DNA from: CAIWKO01 sp964469155
Lineage (GTDB): Bacteria > Bacteroidota > Bacteroidia > Bacteroidales > CAIWKO01
Direction: 5' to 3'
NCBI GenBank assembly: GCA_964469155.1
Contig: CAYXXU010000001.1
Location: forward strand, 62,001-126,000
Length of the DNA: 64,000 nucleotides
Part shown: piece by piece, positions 32,494-41,331 of the stretch
Layout: each line of letters begins with the position of its first letter
How positions within the stretch are numbered: the stretch's first letter is position 1
Program-made: the position numbers and the translations under genes
The notes under the pieces: model-generated
The model's input: only the letters and a program-made list of their open reading frames with translations
What the model was told of the DNA's origin: nothing
The model's database searches: none

Positions 32494-34422
32494 TTAGTTA
32501 TACATATTCCTATACCTTACCGCATTATCCAGCGCATCCATAATCTCGCGGGTGAAGAAAGGTGGCGGAGTATCGGCCAGGGTAACAGTAGTGCAGGCTT
32601 CCTTCGGTATGTTCTGTCCCAACGCACGTTCGCAGGCACTTTTCAGGTGCTCTTTCTGGAACTCATCATACACCGTAAAAATATCTCCGAAACGGTCGCT
32701 GAAGTCGAGCATAGCGCTCACCACGGCTTTATAAACAAGCTCTTTGCTGTCGGTTTTCTCCCTTATGTGAGTAAAAGCATCGGTCACCAGGCTTTTGGCA
32801 TTTTCGCGTATCTTCTCTGAAACGGGTATCTCGATTGAATCCACTTTGATCTTTTCCGGATGCTCCCTTTCCCATTGGGCCATTTCGCGGGCCACCTCCG
32901 CATCATACTTTGACCGCATGCAATCGATCAGGAAAAAAGTGTACATGTAAATGATCTTGGGCATCATAAAACTCAGGTTCTTCTTCGCTTTGCCCAGTAT
33001 CTTGAAAAAGGTCTTGCGGTCGGCCTTTTCGGCTTTGAACATAAAATACTTGAAAACTCCACCCATCAGCTTGCGCAGGGCCCACAGATCGGGTAATCCC
33101 GGAGGCTTTACTTTGGGTCTGTAATTGATACCGTTGATAAAACCCATGGCCCTGTCGTAAAACTTCTCATGCGTATACACATGATCCCAGTAATCGGCCA
33201 ATCCTTCCATCAACTCTATCCTCGTCATTTGTTTCGGGATAATATTCGTAAGAATATCCATTTTGTCGCGGGCTTCTTCATGTTCCACAGTGATCAGCCT
33301 GCCATTGCGTTTGTAATCGTACCACATTTTGGTTCCCGGAGGAGCAGCCAGCGGATGGCAGATATGAAATACCACATCGGCCTCCTGCATAAAACGGGCG
33401 GTATTATCGAATACATCGGGTCCATCCGAATCGCAGCCAATGATCATATGCACCAGCACCGCCATACCGTATGATTGTATCTTTTTGATGGCCTCTGCAG
33501 CCGAAATACCCATATTCTGCTTTTTGTTCATGTCCTTCAGCGATTCGGCATTGATGGATTCCACACCTATCATGAGGTTATAGAAATTGGCGTCGGCCAG
33601 CAGTTGCAGCAGTTCTTCGTCCTGCGCTACGGTGATATCCAGTTGGGTAAAGAAGCCCATGGGTATCTTAAAGGAATTATTCAAAACAATAAGCTGCCGC
33701 AAAAGTTCCTTCACGTACTTTCTGTCGCCGGCAAAATTATCGTCGGCTATAAACACCATCATCACCTTCAGTTCGTTCAGCCGGCGAATCTCTTCCAGCA
33801 CCTGTTCAATGGTCTTGCTGCGCGGTTTGCGTCCGTAGGTATATATCACATCGCAAAAACTACAGTCGAAGGGACATCCGCGGGTAGTCTGCACCGAAAC
33901 CGAATTATAATGAATGATATCTTCGCCCAACAGATCCCAGCGCGGAGGCGGGGTTTTGGTCATATCGGGTTTTGTAAGGCTTTTATAAACCTTAAGGTAC
34001 TTCCCGTTCTTGAAATCTTCCAGAAATTTGGGCCAGGTTTCTTCTGCTTCCCCGTGAACCACTACATCAATGTCGTCCTTATTTTTATAAATCAGGGTTT
34101 CCACGCCAATACCCCCGGCTACTATGGTAGCCTTAGGGCAAAATTTACGGCAGGCGGCCGCTATGGTCAAACTGCGCTGCAACTGGTTGGAGGTAACGGA
34201 AATCCCAATGATATCGAATTCTTTGCCGGGCAGAAATTCTTCCGAAGGCCCACGCATATATTCATCGTGAAGCACCACTTCGTGCTCTGCAGGTGTGAGG
34301 GCGGCCACGGTGGCAATGGCATGGGGCGCATTGAATGCTTTGGCATACAGATAAGGGATCTGCCTGATCACTTTATTATCAATTTCGTCAGGTGTACCCG
34401 GGCTAATCAGAAGTATCCTCAT
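32494..34422 (-). CDS. B12-binding-type radical SAM protein with C-terminal DUF4070-like region
   Basis: 642-aa protein. Residues ~1-150 form a Rossmann-like cobalamin-binding-type domain (LLISPGTPDE, DIIGISVTSNQ, IVAGGIGVETL, VVHGEAEETWPKFL) without the DxHxxG base-off motif. The radical SAM core (~175-390) has the CPFDCSFC cluster motif (Cys183, 187, 190), then FIADDNFAGDR and MIGVESINAESL. The C-terminal ~250 residues (YRPKVKPPGLPD, FKYFMFKAEKADRKTFFKIL) resemble DUF4070. Family members are methyltransferases, mutases or ring-forming enzymes; the substrate is unknown. Last gene of the ndh-methyltransferase-radical SAM group, 77 bp after its neighbour. Confidence 0.88.
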   Translation of the reverse strand: MRILLISPGTPDEIDNKVIRQIPYLYAKAFNAPHAIATVAALTPAEHEVVLHDEYMRGPSEEFLPGKEFDIIGISVTSNQLQRSLTIAAACRKFCPKATIVAGGIGVETLIYKNKDDIDVVVHGEAEETWPKFLEDFKNGKYLKVYKSLTKPDMTKTPPPRWDLLGEDIIHYNSVSVQTTRGCPFDCSFCDVIYTYGRKPRSKTIEQVLEEIRRLNELKVMMVFIADDNFAGDRKYVKELLRQLIVLNNSFKIPMGFFTQLDITVAQDEELLQLLADANFYNLMIGVESINAESLKDMNKKQNMGISAAEAIKKIQSYGMAVLVHMIIGCDSDGPDVFDNTARFMQEADVVFHICHPLAAPPGTKMWYDYKRNGRLITVEHEEARDKMDILTNIIPKQMTRIELMEGLADYWDHVYTHEKFYDRAMGFINGINYRPKVKPPGLPDLWALRKLMGGVFKYFMFKAEKADRKTFFKILGKAKKNLSFMMPKIIYMYTFFLIDCMRSKYDAEVAREMAQWEREHPEKIKVDSIEIPVSEKIRENAKSLVTDAFTHIREKTDSKELVYKAVVSAMLDFSDRFGDIFTVYDEFQKEHLKSACERALGQNIPKEACTTVTLADTPPPFFTREIMDALDNAVRYRNMYN

Positions 34423-34499
34423 GAGTTGTAGTGTAGTAGGTATATAGTCTCTCCCTGTGCGGGAATTTGTGATAAAAATAAACCTTTTTATTGAAAAGT

Positions 34500-35924
34500 C
34501 TACAATTTACCTTCTGCTATCCACATTTTTCTCAGGCGAAGCAGGGTGCGGAACATGGGTTCATCCATACCCTGCTCCCGGCGCATTTGCATGGCTTGCT
34601 GCATCATTTCCGGCGAAGGGCGGGCGTCAGAGGTAAACAGAATGTTGTGTTTCTTCCCAATCTTCTCCCTCAGATAGCGGCTGATCTCCTCGTGAGGAAA
34701 CTGAGGATTCTCGAAAAAAACAGGTTTCAGCAGGTTATCCTCCATGGTGATCATTTTCTCCTCCAAAGCAATGTCGTAGAGTTTGGTGTTCGGATAGATG
34801 CGCAGACTGGTAGCAATGTATACCAGGTCTTTCTCTGAAATAAATTCCTCAATAAATGAAAAGGTCTCGTCAATGGTTTGGTAAGTTTCCCCCGGCCCTC
34901 CGAACACAAAGAACCACATAGTGGGTATATTCACCTTCATCAGTTGCACCGCCATTTCCTTAAGTCTGACCAGGGTAAAGTTCTTGCCCAGATTCTTCAG
35001 CATAACAGCCGAAGCCGTATCGGGGGTAGAATCTATCTGTGAGAATCCGGCCTCTTTCATCAGCAGGAACAACTCTTCGCTGGTATTGTCGGGATTGATA
35101 CCCATGGTGCGCAACCTCACCTTCAGGTTGCGGGCAATGATCTCATGGCAGATAGCCTCGGCATGCCCTTTGGGGTCGTTGAAAGTCGAGTCCACGAACT
35201 CAAAACAGATATTCCCCAGTTTATTGTAGACGGACTGTATCTCGTCCACAATATCCACTGCCGTGCGGCTGCGAAATCTTTTGCCTTCAATCACAGGGTA
35301 AGTGCAGTAAATACATTTGTGGGCACAGCCTCGTTTGGTCTGTATGGAGTAGGCGCCTCTTTCCTCGTAAGCAGTGAAATCAATGTATTTGAAGATGCCT
35401 GAATGATATTTGGCTTTAGGATGCGGGCTGGTAAGTTTCTTTAATTTGAGTTCTTCCGGAAAATTCCGGCAAGCAGCGCCTCTGATAAGACTTAGGTCTG
35501 TATGGTTTTCCAAAGCCAATAATAATTCTTTGAAAGTCTCCTCCCCTTCGCCTATGATGCCATAATCAATATCCAGGTAATCCAGTGTCTCATAAGGATA
35601 GACGCTGAATCCGCTTCCCCCGAGAACAATGGGTGCTGAAGAATATTTTTTCAGCGGTTCGATGAAAACCTCCTTGACCTTATCGAGAAAAAAATCGCGG
35701 GTCTGAATAGACATGGAATCGATGTTGCGTATGCTGCAGCCAATGTAATCGGGCTGAAAACGGGTCACCAGGGCCTGTAGGCTCCTGCCCTCATCGAACA
35801 TACCGTCGTAAACCTCCACAGCGTAGCTATCTTCTATACTTTGTGCAATAATGCACATCCCTATAGGAGGCACAGGGTAGGGTGCTTTTTCGGTATTTAC
35901 GTTTACCAGCAGTACTTTCTTCAT
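34500..35924 (-). CDS. B12-binding-type radical SAM protein
   Basis: 474-aa protein with an N-terminal cobalamin-binding-type domain (VLLVNVNTEK, PPIGMCIIAQ, DYIGCSIRNID, VLGGSGFSVYP, GIIGEGEETF) and a radical SAM core with CAHKCIYC (Cys200, 204, 207), EFVDSTFNDPKGHA and FFVFGGPGET. The domain order is that of class B radical SAM methyltransferases and of BchE-like enzymes. It overlaps the upstream O-methyltransferase gene by 4 bp (ATGA), so the two are translationally coupled and probably modify the same molecule. Substrate unknown. Confidence 0.88.
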   Translation of the reverse strand: MKKVLLVNVNTEKAPYPVPPIGMCIIAQSIEDSYAVEVYDGMFDEGRSLQALVTRFQPDYIGCSIRNIDSMSIQTRDFFLDKVKEVFIEPLKKYSSAPIVLGGSGFSVYPYETLDYLDIDYGIIGEGEETFKELLLALENHTDLSLIRGAACRNFPEELKLKKLTSPHPKAKYHSGIFKYIDFTAYEERGAYSIQTKRGCAHKCIYCTYPVIEGKRFRSRTAVDIVDEIQSVYNKLGNICFEFVDSTFNDPKGHAEAICHEIIARNLKVRLRTMGINPDNTSEELFLLMKEAGFSQIDSTPDTASAVMLKNLGKNFTLVRLKEMAVQLMKVNIPTMWFFVFGGPGETYQTIDETFSFIEEFISEKDLVYIATSLRIYPNTKLYDIALEEKMITMEDNLLKPVFFENPQFPHEEISRYLREKIGKKHNILFTSDARPSPEMMQQAMQMRREQGMDEPMFRTLLRLRKMWIAEGKL

Positions 35925-37021
35925 CCTTTCACTGCTTCAATAAAACTGAAAGGTGTGGCATTCTCAATTACGCGGTTGATTTTGAATCCGGATTTATTCA
36001 GCAGGCTATCAAATTCGGGCAAGGTGCGTTCCTTTCCTCCTGTGGTACCAATGAGCATCTGCAAGTCTATAAATTTACCAAAAGAAGTTTTGTTATTGGG
36101 TTTGATAATGGTTTCTATGATCAGCAGTCTGCTGTCGGCAGGCATAGCTTTATGAATATTGGCAAGTATAATCTCCGCAGTGGCATGGTCCCAATCGTGC
36201 AGTATATTCTTCATGATATACAGATTGCCAGAGGAGGGAATCTCTTCGAAGAAACTTCCCGAAACGATCTTACACCTATCGTCCACACCGCTGCTCTTCA
36301 GCAGGGCCGTGGCTTCCGTGATGACGTGCGGCTGATCGAACAATATGGCTTGTGAATTCTGATATTTCTGCAATATCTGCGCGAGCAGATGTCCCTGCCC
36401 TCCTCCAATGTCGATGATGAGCTTATGCTTGCCAAAATTATAGGCATTCACAAAGATGCTTCCCGATAACTCTGCAGTCTCGGTCATTGCCTTGTTGAAA
36501 ATATCGTTCTTGTCGGGGTTTTGCGCCAGAAACTCGAAAGGGGGCATATTGAATTTATGGGTGATGGCATTCTCACCGGTCTTAACGCAGTTGTACAGAT
36601 CGCCTACCAGCCCCCAGTTGTTTTCTCCCAAATGATGCATCACAAAGTACTTCACCGATTCCTGTTTCATCATAAAAGCCCTGGAAAGCCGTGTATTTTT
36701 AAACTTCCTACCGGGCAATTCCTTAAAAATCCCTTCCCCTGCCAAAGCTCTGAGCATTCTGTACAAGGCATCTTCATTGGTCTGCGTAAGTTCAGCAAGT
36801 TTCTCAATACTCATGGAACCTTTCTCCAGAAAGTCGGGAATATTCAATTTCGCAGCTACTTCAATGGATTTTGCTTTCCAGAATGCAGATGCCTCTTCCA
36901 GCAAAATGAAGTTGGCAGGAAGCATCTTTTTGGTAAGCCTGACCAGAAAATTCCTTAATCCAATGGTAGCTTTTATTATTAAAAGAGGGGGTAGTTTTTT
37001 TTCTCTGTTGATTTCTGACAT
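35921..37021 (-). CDS. O-methyltransferase (PF00891 type) with winged-helix N-terminus
   Basis: 366-aa SAM-dependent methyltransferase. Residues ~45-130 are the dimerisation/winged-helix domain (AAKLNIPDFLEKGSMSIEKL, ALYRMLRALAGEGIF). The SAM site is IDIGGGQGHLLAQIL (~200), then AILFDQPHVI and GSFFEEIPSSGNLYIMKNILHDW, whose HDW carries the catalytic His position of this family. Homologues include acetylserotonin, hydroxyneurosporene and BchU-type methyltransferases. The ATG at 37021 has AGGA ~10 bp upstream and starts MSEINREKK; a GTG at 37045 is an alternative. It begins 29 bp after ndh. Confidence 0.88.
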   Translation of the reverse strand: MSEINREKKLPPLLIIKATIGLRNFLVRLTKKMLPANFILLEEASAFWKAKSIEVAAKLNIPDFLEKGSMSIEKLAELTQTNEDALYRMLRALAGEGIFKELPGRKFKNTRLSRAFMMKQESVKYFVMHHLGENNWGLVGDLYNCVKTGENAITHKFNMPPFEFLAQNPDKNDIFNKAMTETAELSGSIFVNAYNFGKHKLIIDIGGGQGHLLAQILQKYQNSQAILFDQPHVITEATALLKSSGVDDRCKIVSGSFFEEIPSSGNLYIMKNILHDWDHATAEIILANIHKAMPADSRLLIIETIIKPNNKTSFGKFIDLQMLIGTTGGKERTLPEFDSLLNKSGFKINRVIENATPFSFIEAVKG

Positions 37022-37050
37022 TTTATGATTCCTAAAAATTGACACAGGTA

Positions 37051-38331
37051 CTATTCATTCCTGCTTTTAAATTTGTAGATCAGCCTGAACGACTTGTTGT
37101 AGCTTACATAATTCCAGGCCCAGTTAATAAAAATTTGCAAACGGTTCTTAACTCCTACTATAGCCATCAAATGAACGAAAGTCCAGACCAGCCAGGCCAG
37201 GAATCCATGAAATTTCAGAAAAGGCAACTGCACTACAGCTTTATTACGGCCGACAGTAGCCATTGATCCCGAATCTTTATACTGAAATTTAACCGGCAAA
37301 AAACCTTTAGCCATCAAATTAAAGTTGGCTGCCAATCTTTTGGCCTGCTGTATAGCAACCTGAGCAACCTGTGGATGACCTTTGGGATACTGAACTGTTT
37401 GCATACAGGCGATATCACCAAGGGCATACAAATTATCGTATCCCACTATTTTGTTATAATCATCCGTTTTTATCCGCCCCCCTTGAGCATACACATCTGA
37501 TGACAGACCTTCTATCTTATTTCCTTTCACTCCGGCAGCCCATATCAGGGTTCCTATGGGTACTGATCTTCCATCGGAAAAAAACAGTCTTTTACCATCA
37601 TAATCCTTCACCGAAGAATTCAACAACAATTCCACTCCCAAGTCCTTCAGATATTTTTTGGCAAATTTGATGGAACTTTCTGAAAAGGAACCCAGAATTT
37701 TTTCTGAAGCCTCAACCAAATAAATTTTGGTCTGCGAAAAGTTCAGTTCAGGATAATCTTTTGGCAATATATACCGCTTCATTTCGGCCAAAGCCCCGCT
37801 AAGTTCCACCCCGGTGGGGCCTCCCCCAATAACGGCTATGCTCATCAGTCCGCTTTGCTCTTCATCGCTTTCAGCCATCAAAGCATTTTCAAAATTTTCA
37901 AGTATGGCATTTCTAACCTGCACAGCTTCAGTAACCGATTTCATGGAAAATGACAAATCTTTTACTTGCTGCATACCATAATAATTCGTGTCTATGCCCG
38001 TACAAATAATCAAATGATCATAGCTTAAAGAACCCATGGAAGTATGAACAACATTTTTCTCTGACTCAACAGCATTGAATGAAGCCAATCGAACATGAAC
38101 ATTTTTATGTTTCTGAAAGATCTGTCGCAAAGGGAAAGAGATAGAACTGGCCTCAACCCCAGAGCTTGCTACCTGATATAATAAGGGCTGAAACTGATGA
38201 TAGTTATTCTTGTCGATAAGTACCACCTGAAATCGATCTGTATTCAATTTCCTGGCAAGTTTTAGTCCTGCAAATCCGGCCCCGATAATAACAATCCTGG
38301 GAAGTTTTGATTCAGGTACGTTTAATTTCAT
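37051..38331 (-). CDS. ndh: Type II NADH:quinone oxidoreductase (NDH-2)
   Basis: 426-aa flavoprotein that passes electrons from NADH to quinone without proton pumping, on the inner face of the cytoplasmic membrane. First dinucleotide site IVIIGAGFAGLKLARKL (GxGxxG at 17-22), FQPLLYQVASSGVE (quinone/FAD region), second site AVIGGGPTGVELSGAL (~165), and YALGDIACMQT near ~300. The C-terminal ~50 residues hold a hydrophobic membrane-anchoring stretch (GFLAWLVWTFVHLMAIVGV). It may be the first gene of an operon with the methyltransferase and radical SAM genes. Confidence 0.92.
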   Translation of the reverse strand: MKLNVPESKLPRIVIIGAGFAGLKLARKLNTDRFQVVLIDKNNYHQFQPLLYQVASSGVEASSISFPLRQIFQKHKNVHVRLASFNAVESEKNVVHTSMGSLSYDHLIICTGIDTNYYGMQQVKDLSFSMKSVTEAVQVRNAILENFENALMAESDEEQSGLMSIAVIGGGPTGVELSGALAEMKRYILPKDYPELNFSQTKIYLVEASEKILGSFSESSIKFAKKYLKDLGVELLLNSSVKDYDGKRLFFSDGRSVPIGTLIWAAGVKGNKIEGLSSDVYAQGGRIKTDDYNKIVGYDNLYALGDIACMQTVQYPKGHPQVAQVAIQQAKRLAANFNLMAKGFLPVKFQYKDSGSMATVGRNKAVVQLPFLKFHGFLAWLVWTFVHLMAIVGVKNRLQIFINWAWNYVSYNKSFRLIYKFKSRNE

Positions 38332-38361
38332 TTGGTTTCTTATGGGAGTGTAAACTTAGTG

Positions 38362-38369
38362 CAAAGATA
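38362..38369 (-). promoter_or_regulatory. -7 promoter box TATCTTTG for ndh
   Basis: Minus-strand TAnnTTTG match 31 bp before the ndh ATG. Confidence 0.6.
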
Positions 38370-38415
38370 GCAACACTTTTTGTGACCCACATTATATGGA
38401 TTAACTATAATGGCT

Positions 38416-38423
38416 TACTTTTG
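38416..38423 (+). promoter_or_regulatory. -7 promoter box TACTTTTG for the EamA gene
   Basis: Exact TAnnTTTG match ending only 9 bp before the ATG at 38433, implying a near-leaderless mRNA; divergent from the ndh promoter. Confidence 0.6.
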
Positions 38424-38432
38424 CAATCCTTT

Positions 38433-39350
38433 ATGAAGACAAACAAAGCTGTCATTTACGTAATCCTAATACTGGCTATGGTGTTCTGGAGTTTTTCCTA
38501 CATCTGGACACAAAATGTCTTCAAGTATCTGAATCCTATTTCCACTGTTTTCATCCGACTGGTGATTGCCTCTATTTTCCTATGTGTCCTGTCACTTATT
38601 ATGAGAAAACTGCAGAAGATTGACAAGAAGGACCTTCATAAATTTCTACTATTGGCATTTTTCGAACCCCTCATGTACTACCTGGGCGAAAGCTATGGAT
38701 TAAAATATGTGGCTCCCACGGTGGCCGCCATCGTAATTTCCACCATACCCTTGTTTGTTCCGTTTTCTATGTATTTCCTGGCAAAAGAGCCTATCAATAC
38801 CGGAACTTTTTTTGGGATTTTCATTGCTTTCATAGGAGTTTTGATGGTGGTACTTAATAAGGATCTCAGTTTTGCGGCATCACCAATAGGTCTTGGATTT
38901 CTGATGATCGCCGTGGCCAGTGTGATGGGCTACAGTTATATTTTGCAGGGTCTGACCGCAAAGTATAATGCCTACACCATTATTACTGCTCAAAATATAA
39001 TCGGAATAGTTTACTTTTTACCTTTATTGCTGCTATTCGATTTCGATGTATTAAGCGCGGTGATGGTAAACTCTGAATTGGTCATAAACATCACTGCCCT
39101 GGCTGTTTTTGCCTCGGCCCTGGCGTTTTTCCTATTCACCATAGGCACAAAACATATTGGTGTGACCAAAGCCTCCATTTTTACTTATCTGGTACCTATC
39201 TTTACGGCATTCATTTCATACCATACAGGTCATGAAGAATTCACGCCACTAAAGATAACGGGTATAGCCGTCGTGATCACAGGGTTATCGCTTTCTCAAC
39301 TACGTTTGAAAAAATATCTCACCAATTACAGAAATTCTGATCAGAATTAA
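38433..39350 (+). CDS. EamA/DMT-family transporter
   Basis: 305-aa membrane protein with ten predicted helices as two EamA halves: LAMVFWSFSYIWTQNVFKYLNP opens the first half (in part), with ALYYLGESYG-like FEPLMYYLGESYGLKYVAP, and ASVMGYSYILQGLTAKYNAY opens the second, with GTKHIGVTKASIFTYLVPIF near the end. Drug/metabolite exporters of this superfamily carry amino acids, nucleosides or lipids; the substrate is unknown. The start is fixed by the promoter at 38416-38423, which rules out the longer frame from 38307. Confidence 0.9.
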   Translation: MKTNKAVIYVILILAMVFWSFSYIWTQNVFKYLNPISTVFIRLVIASIFLCVLSLIMRKLQKIDKKDLHKFLLLAFFEPLMYYLGESYGLKYVAPTVAAIVISTIPLFVPFSMYFLAKEPINTGTFFGIFIAFIGVLMVVLNKDLSFAASPIGLGFLMIAVASVMGYSYILQGLTAKYNAYTIITAQNIIGIVYFLPLLLLFDFDVLSAVMVNSELVINITALAVFASALAFFLFTIGTKHIGVTKASIFTYLVPIFTAFISYHTGHEEFTPLKITGIAVVITGLSLSQLRLKKYLTNYRNSDQN

Positions 39351-39394
39351 ATGGTTGTTTGTACCTTTAGGCTTCATTTTTAATCTTCACATTT

Positions 39395-39784
39395 ATGATC
39401 TGTAATCATTGCAACACCGAAAACGAAGCCCATGCTTCTTATTGTATCAAATGCGGCTACAGCCTGCAATCAATGGAATCAGGGTCTTCTGAAAAAAGTA
39501 TGTTTTCCGACATCATTGTGATAATGGTTGTGTTCTTTATGATATTCTCAAAACTTGTCTGGACAGTTTTTTCACTCCTTCACACTATGGACTGGCATAG
39601 CATACGATATTTCAGCAATTTCCTGAACCTGGTGTGGGCCGCAGTTCCTCTGTTACTTGCTTTCACTGTAAAAAACAAGGTATGGAAAATAATCCTTATT
39701 GTTTTGGGTGGCCTCTATTCCCTTATGAGCGTGATCGAGATCATAAAGCAATTGATGTTGCCCATGGCCGATTTCAATTTCTAA
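39395..39784 (+). CDS. Small membrane protein with N-terminal zinc ribbon
   Basis: 129 aa. Residues 3-20 form a zinc ribbon (CNHCNTENEAHASYCIKCGY; two CxxC pairs). Three hydrophobic helices follow (~37-58, ~76-92, ~96-118). Such zinc-ribbon plus membrane-segment proteins are common and uncharacterised. TACCTTTA, one base off the -7 consensus, lies ~25 bp upstream of the ATG. It is convergent with sufB (5 bp apart). Confidence 0.75.
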   Translation: MICNHCNTENEAHASYCIKCGYSLQSMESGSSEKSMFSDIIVIMVVFFMIFSKLVWTVFSLLHTMDWHSIRYFSNFLNLVWAAVPLLLAFTVKNKVWKIILIVLGGLYSLMSVIEIIKQLMLPMADFNF

Positions 39785-39789
39785 GAATA

Positions 39790-41238
39790 TTATCCAACGC
39801 TGCCTTCCAAACTGATCGAAAGTAGTTTTTGAGCTTCCACAGCAAACTCCATGGGTAGTTTGTTCAGCACTTCTTTGGCATAACCATTCACAATAAGATT
39901 GATGGCGCTTTCCTGATCAATGCCACGTTGCTTGCAATATAAGAGCTGGTCGTCGGAAATCTTGGAAGTAGTAGCTTCGTGCTCCACAATGGATGATTTG
40001 TTCTCAACCTTAATATGAGGATAGGTATGGGCCCCGCAATTACTTCCCATAAGCAATGAATCACACTGTGAGTAATTCCTTGAATGGGTGGCGCCTTTAG
40101 CCACCCTAACCAGTCCGCGGTAACTGTTGTCGCTTTTACCGGCAGAGATACCTTTGGAAATAATGGTGCTTTTGGTATTTTTGCCTAAGTGCATCATCTT
40201 GCTTCCCGTATCGGCCTGCTGAAAGTTATTGGTAACAGCCACCGAGTAAAACTCACCTACTGAGTTATCGCCTTTGAGAATACAACTGGGATATTTCCAG
40301 GTAATGGCCGATCCGGTTTCCACCTGTGTCCAGGATATCTTCGAATTATTGCCTTTGCAGATACCTCTTTTGGTGACAAAATTAAAGATACCGCCCAAAC
40401 CGTTCTTATCGCCGGGATACCAGTTCTGAACGGTGGAATATTTCACTTCGGCATCTTCCATTGCCACGATTTCCACCACTGCTGCATGTAACTGATTTTC
40501 GTCGCGCTGGGGAGCGGTGCAGCCTTCCATATAACTCACATAAGCGCCTTCATCCGCAATCAGCAGGGTGCGCTCAAACTGACCGGTATTGGCCGCATTG
40601 ATGCGGAAATAGGTAGAAAGCTCAATCGGGCAACGAATGCCTTTGGGAATATAGCAGAAGGAACCATCGGTAAATACAGCAGAGTTCAGAGCAGCATAAT
40701 AATTATCTCCGTAAGGCACCACCGAGCCCATATATTTCTTCACCAGGTCGGGATGATTTTGAACGGCTTCGGTAATCGAACAAAAGATAATTCCTTTTTC
40801 TTCCAACACCTTTTGATAGGTAGTCTTCACTGAAACGCTGTCGATCACTGCATCTACCGCCACACCCGACATGATCTTCTGCTCGTTCAGGGGAATACCC
40901 AGCTTTTCAAAGGTCTTCAATAGTTCGGGATCCACCTCATCCAGACTTCCCAACTTTTTTACATTCTTGGGAGCGGAGTAATAAATGATATCCTGAAAGT
41001 CAATAGGCGGTATCTTCAGATGCGCCCAGTCAGGCATTTTCATAGTGAGCCATTTTGCATAAGCCTTCAGACGGAATTCCAGCATAAATTCAGGTTCGTT
41101 CTTCTTTTTCGAGATAAAACGAATGATATCTTCGTTCAGCCCTTTGGGTGCCGAATCCATTTCAACATCAGTAAAGAAACCGTATTTGTATTCGCTCTGG
41201 GTGAGCTCGTTCAGATATTGATTTGAGTTTTCTTCCAT
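39790..41238 (-). CDS. sufB: Fe-S cluster assembly scaffold SufB
   Basis: 482-aa SufB. Conserved blocks: YKYGFFTDVEMDSAPKGL, GIIFCSITEAVQNHPDLVKKYMG (in part), SFCYIPKGIRCPIELSTYFRINA, EGCTAPQRDENQLHAAVVEI, and the C-terminal YSQCDSLLMGSNCGAHTYP with the cysteine used in cluster assembly, then IVEHEATTSKISDDQLLYC. SufB works with SufC and SufD to build Fe-S clusters. Here sufC, sufD and sufS are not adjacent: a convergent gene follows and murA precedes. A TAATTTTG box lies upstream. Family certain. Confidence 0.96.
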   Translation of the reverse strand: MEENSNQYLNELTQSEYKYGFFTDVEMDSAPKGLNEDIIRFISKKKNEPEFMLEFRLKAYAKWLTMKMPDWAHLKIPPIDFQDIIYYSAPKNVKKLGSLDEVDPELLKTFEKLGIPLNEQKIMSGVAVDAVIDSVSVKTTYQKVLEEKGIIFCSITEAVQNHPDLVKKYMGSVVPYGDNYYAALNSAVFTDGSFCYIPKGIRCPIELSTYFRINAANTGQFERTLLIADEGAYVSYMEGCTAPQRDENQLHAAVVEIVAMEDAEVKYSTVQNWYPGDKNGLGGIFNFVTKRGICKGNNSKISWTQVETGSAITWKYPSCILKGDNSVGEFYSVAVTNNFQQADTGSKMMHLGKNTKSTIISKGISAGKSDNSYRGLVRVAKGATHSRNYSQCDSLLMGSNCGAHTYPHIKVENKSSIVEHEATTSKISDDQLLYCKQRGIDQESAINLIVNGYAKEVLNKLPMEFAVEAQKLLSISLEGSVG

Positions 41239-41266
41239 TTCGGAATTATAATAGATAATGAATAAG

Positions 41267-41274
41267 CAAAATTA
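41267..41274 (-). promoter_or_regulatory. -7 promoter box TAATTTTG for sufB
   Basis: Minus-strand TAnnTTTG match 29 bp before the sufB ATG. Confidence 0.55.
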
Positions 41275-41331
41275 CTCAATTTTCGCTTAATGTAGAAATA
41301 TTATAAATAATATTTCAGTCCCAGCAGATGC

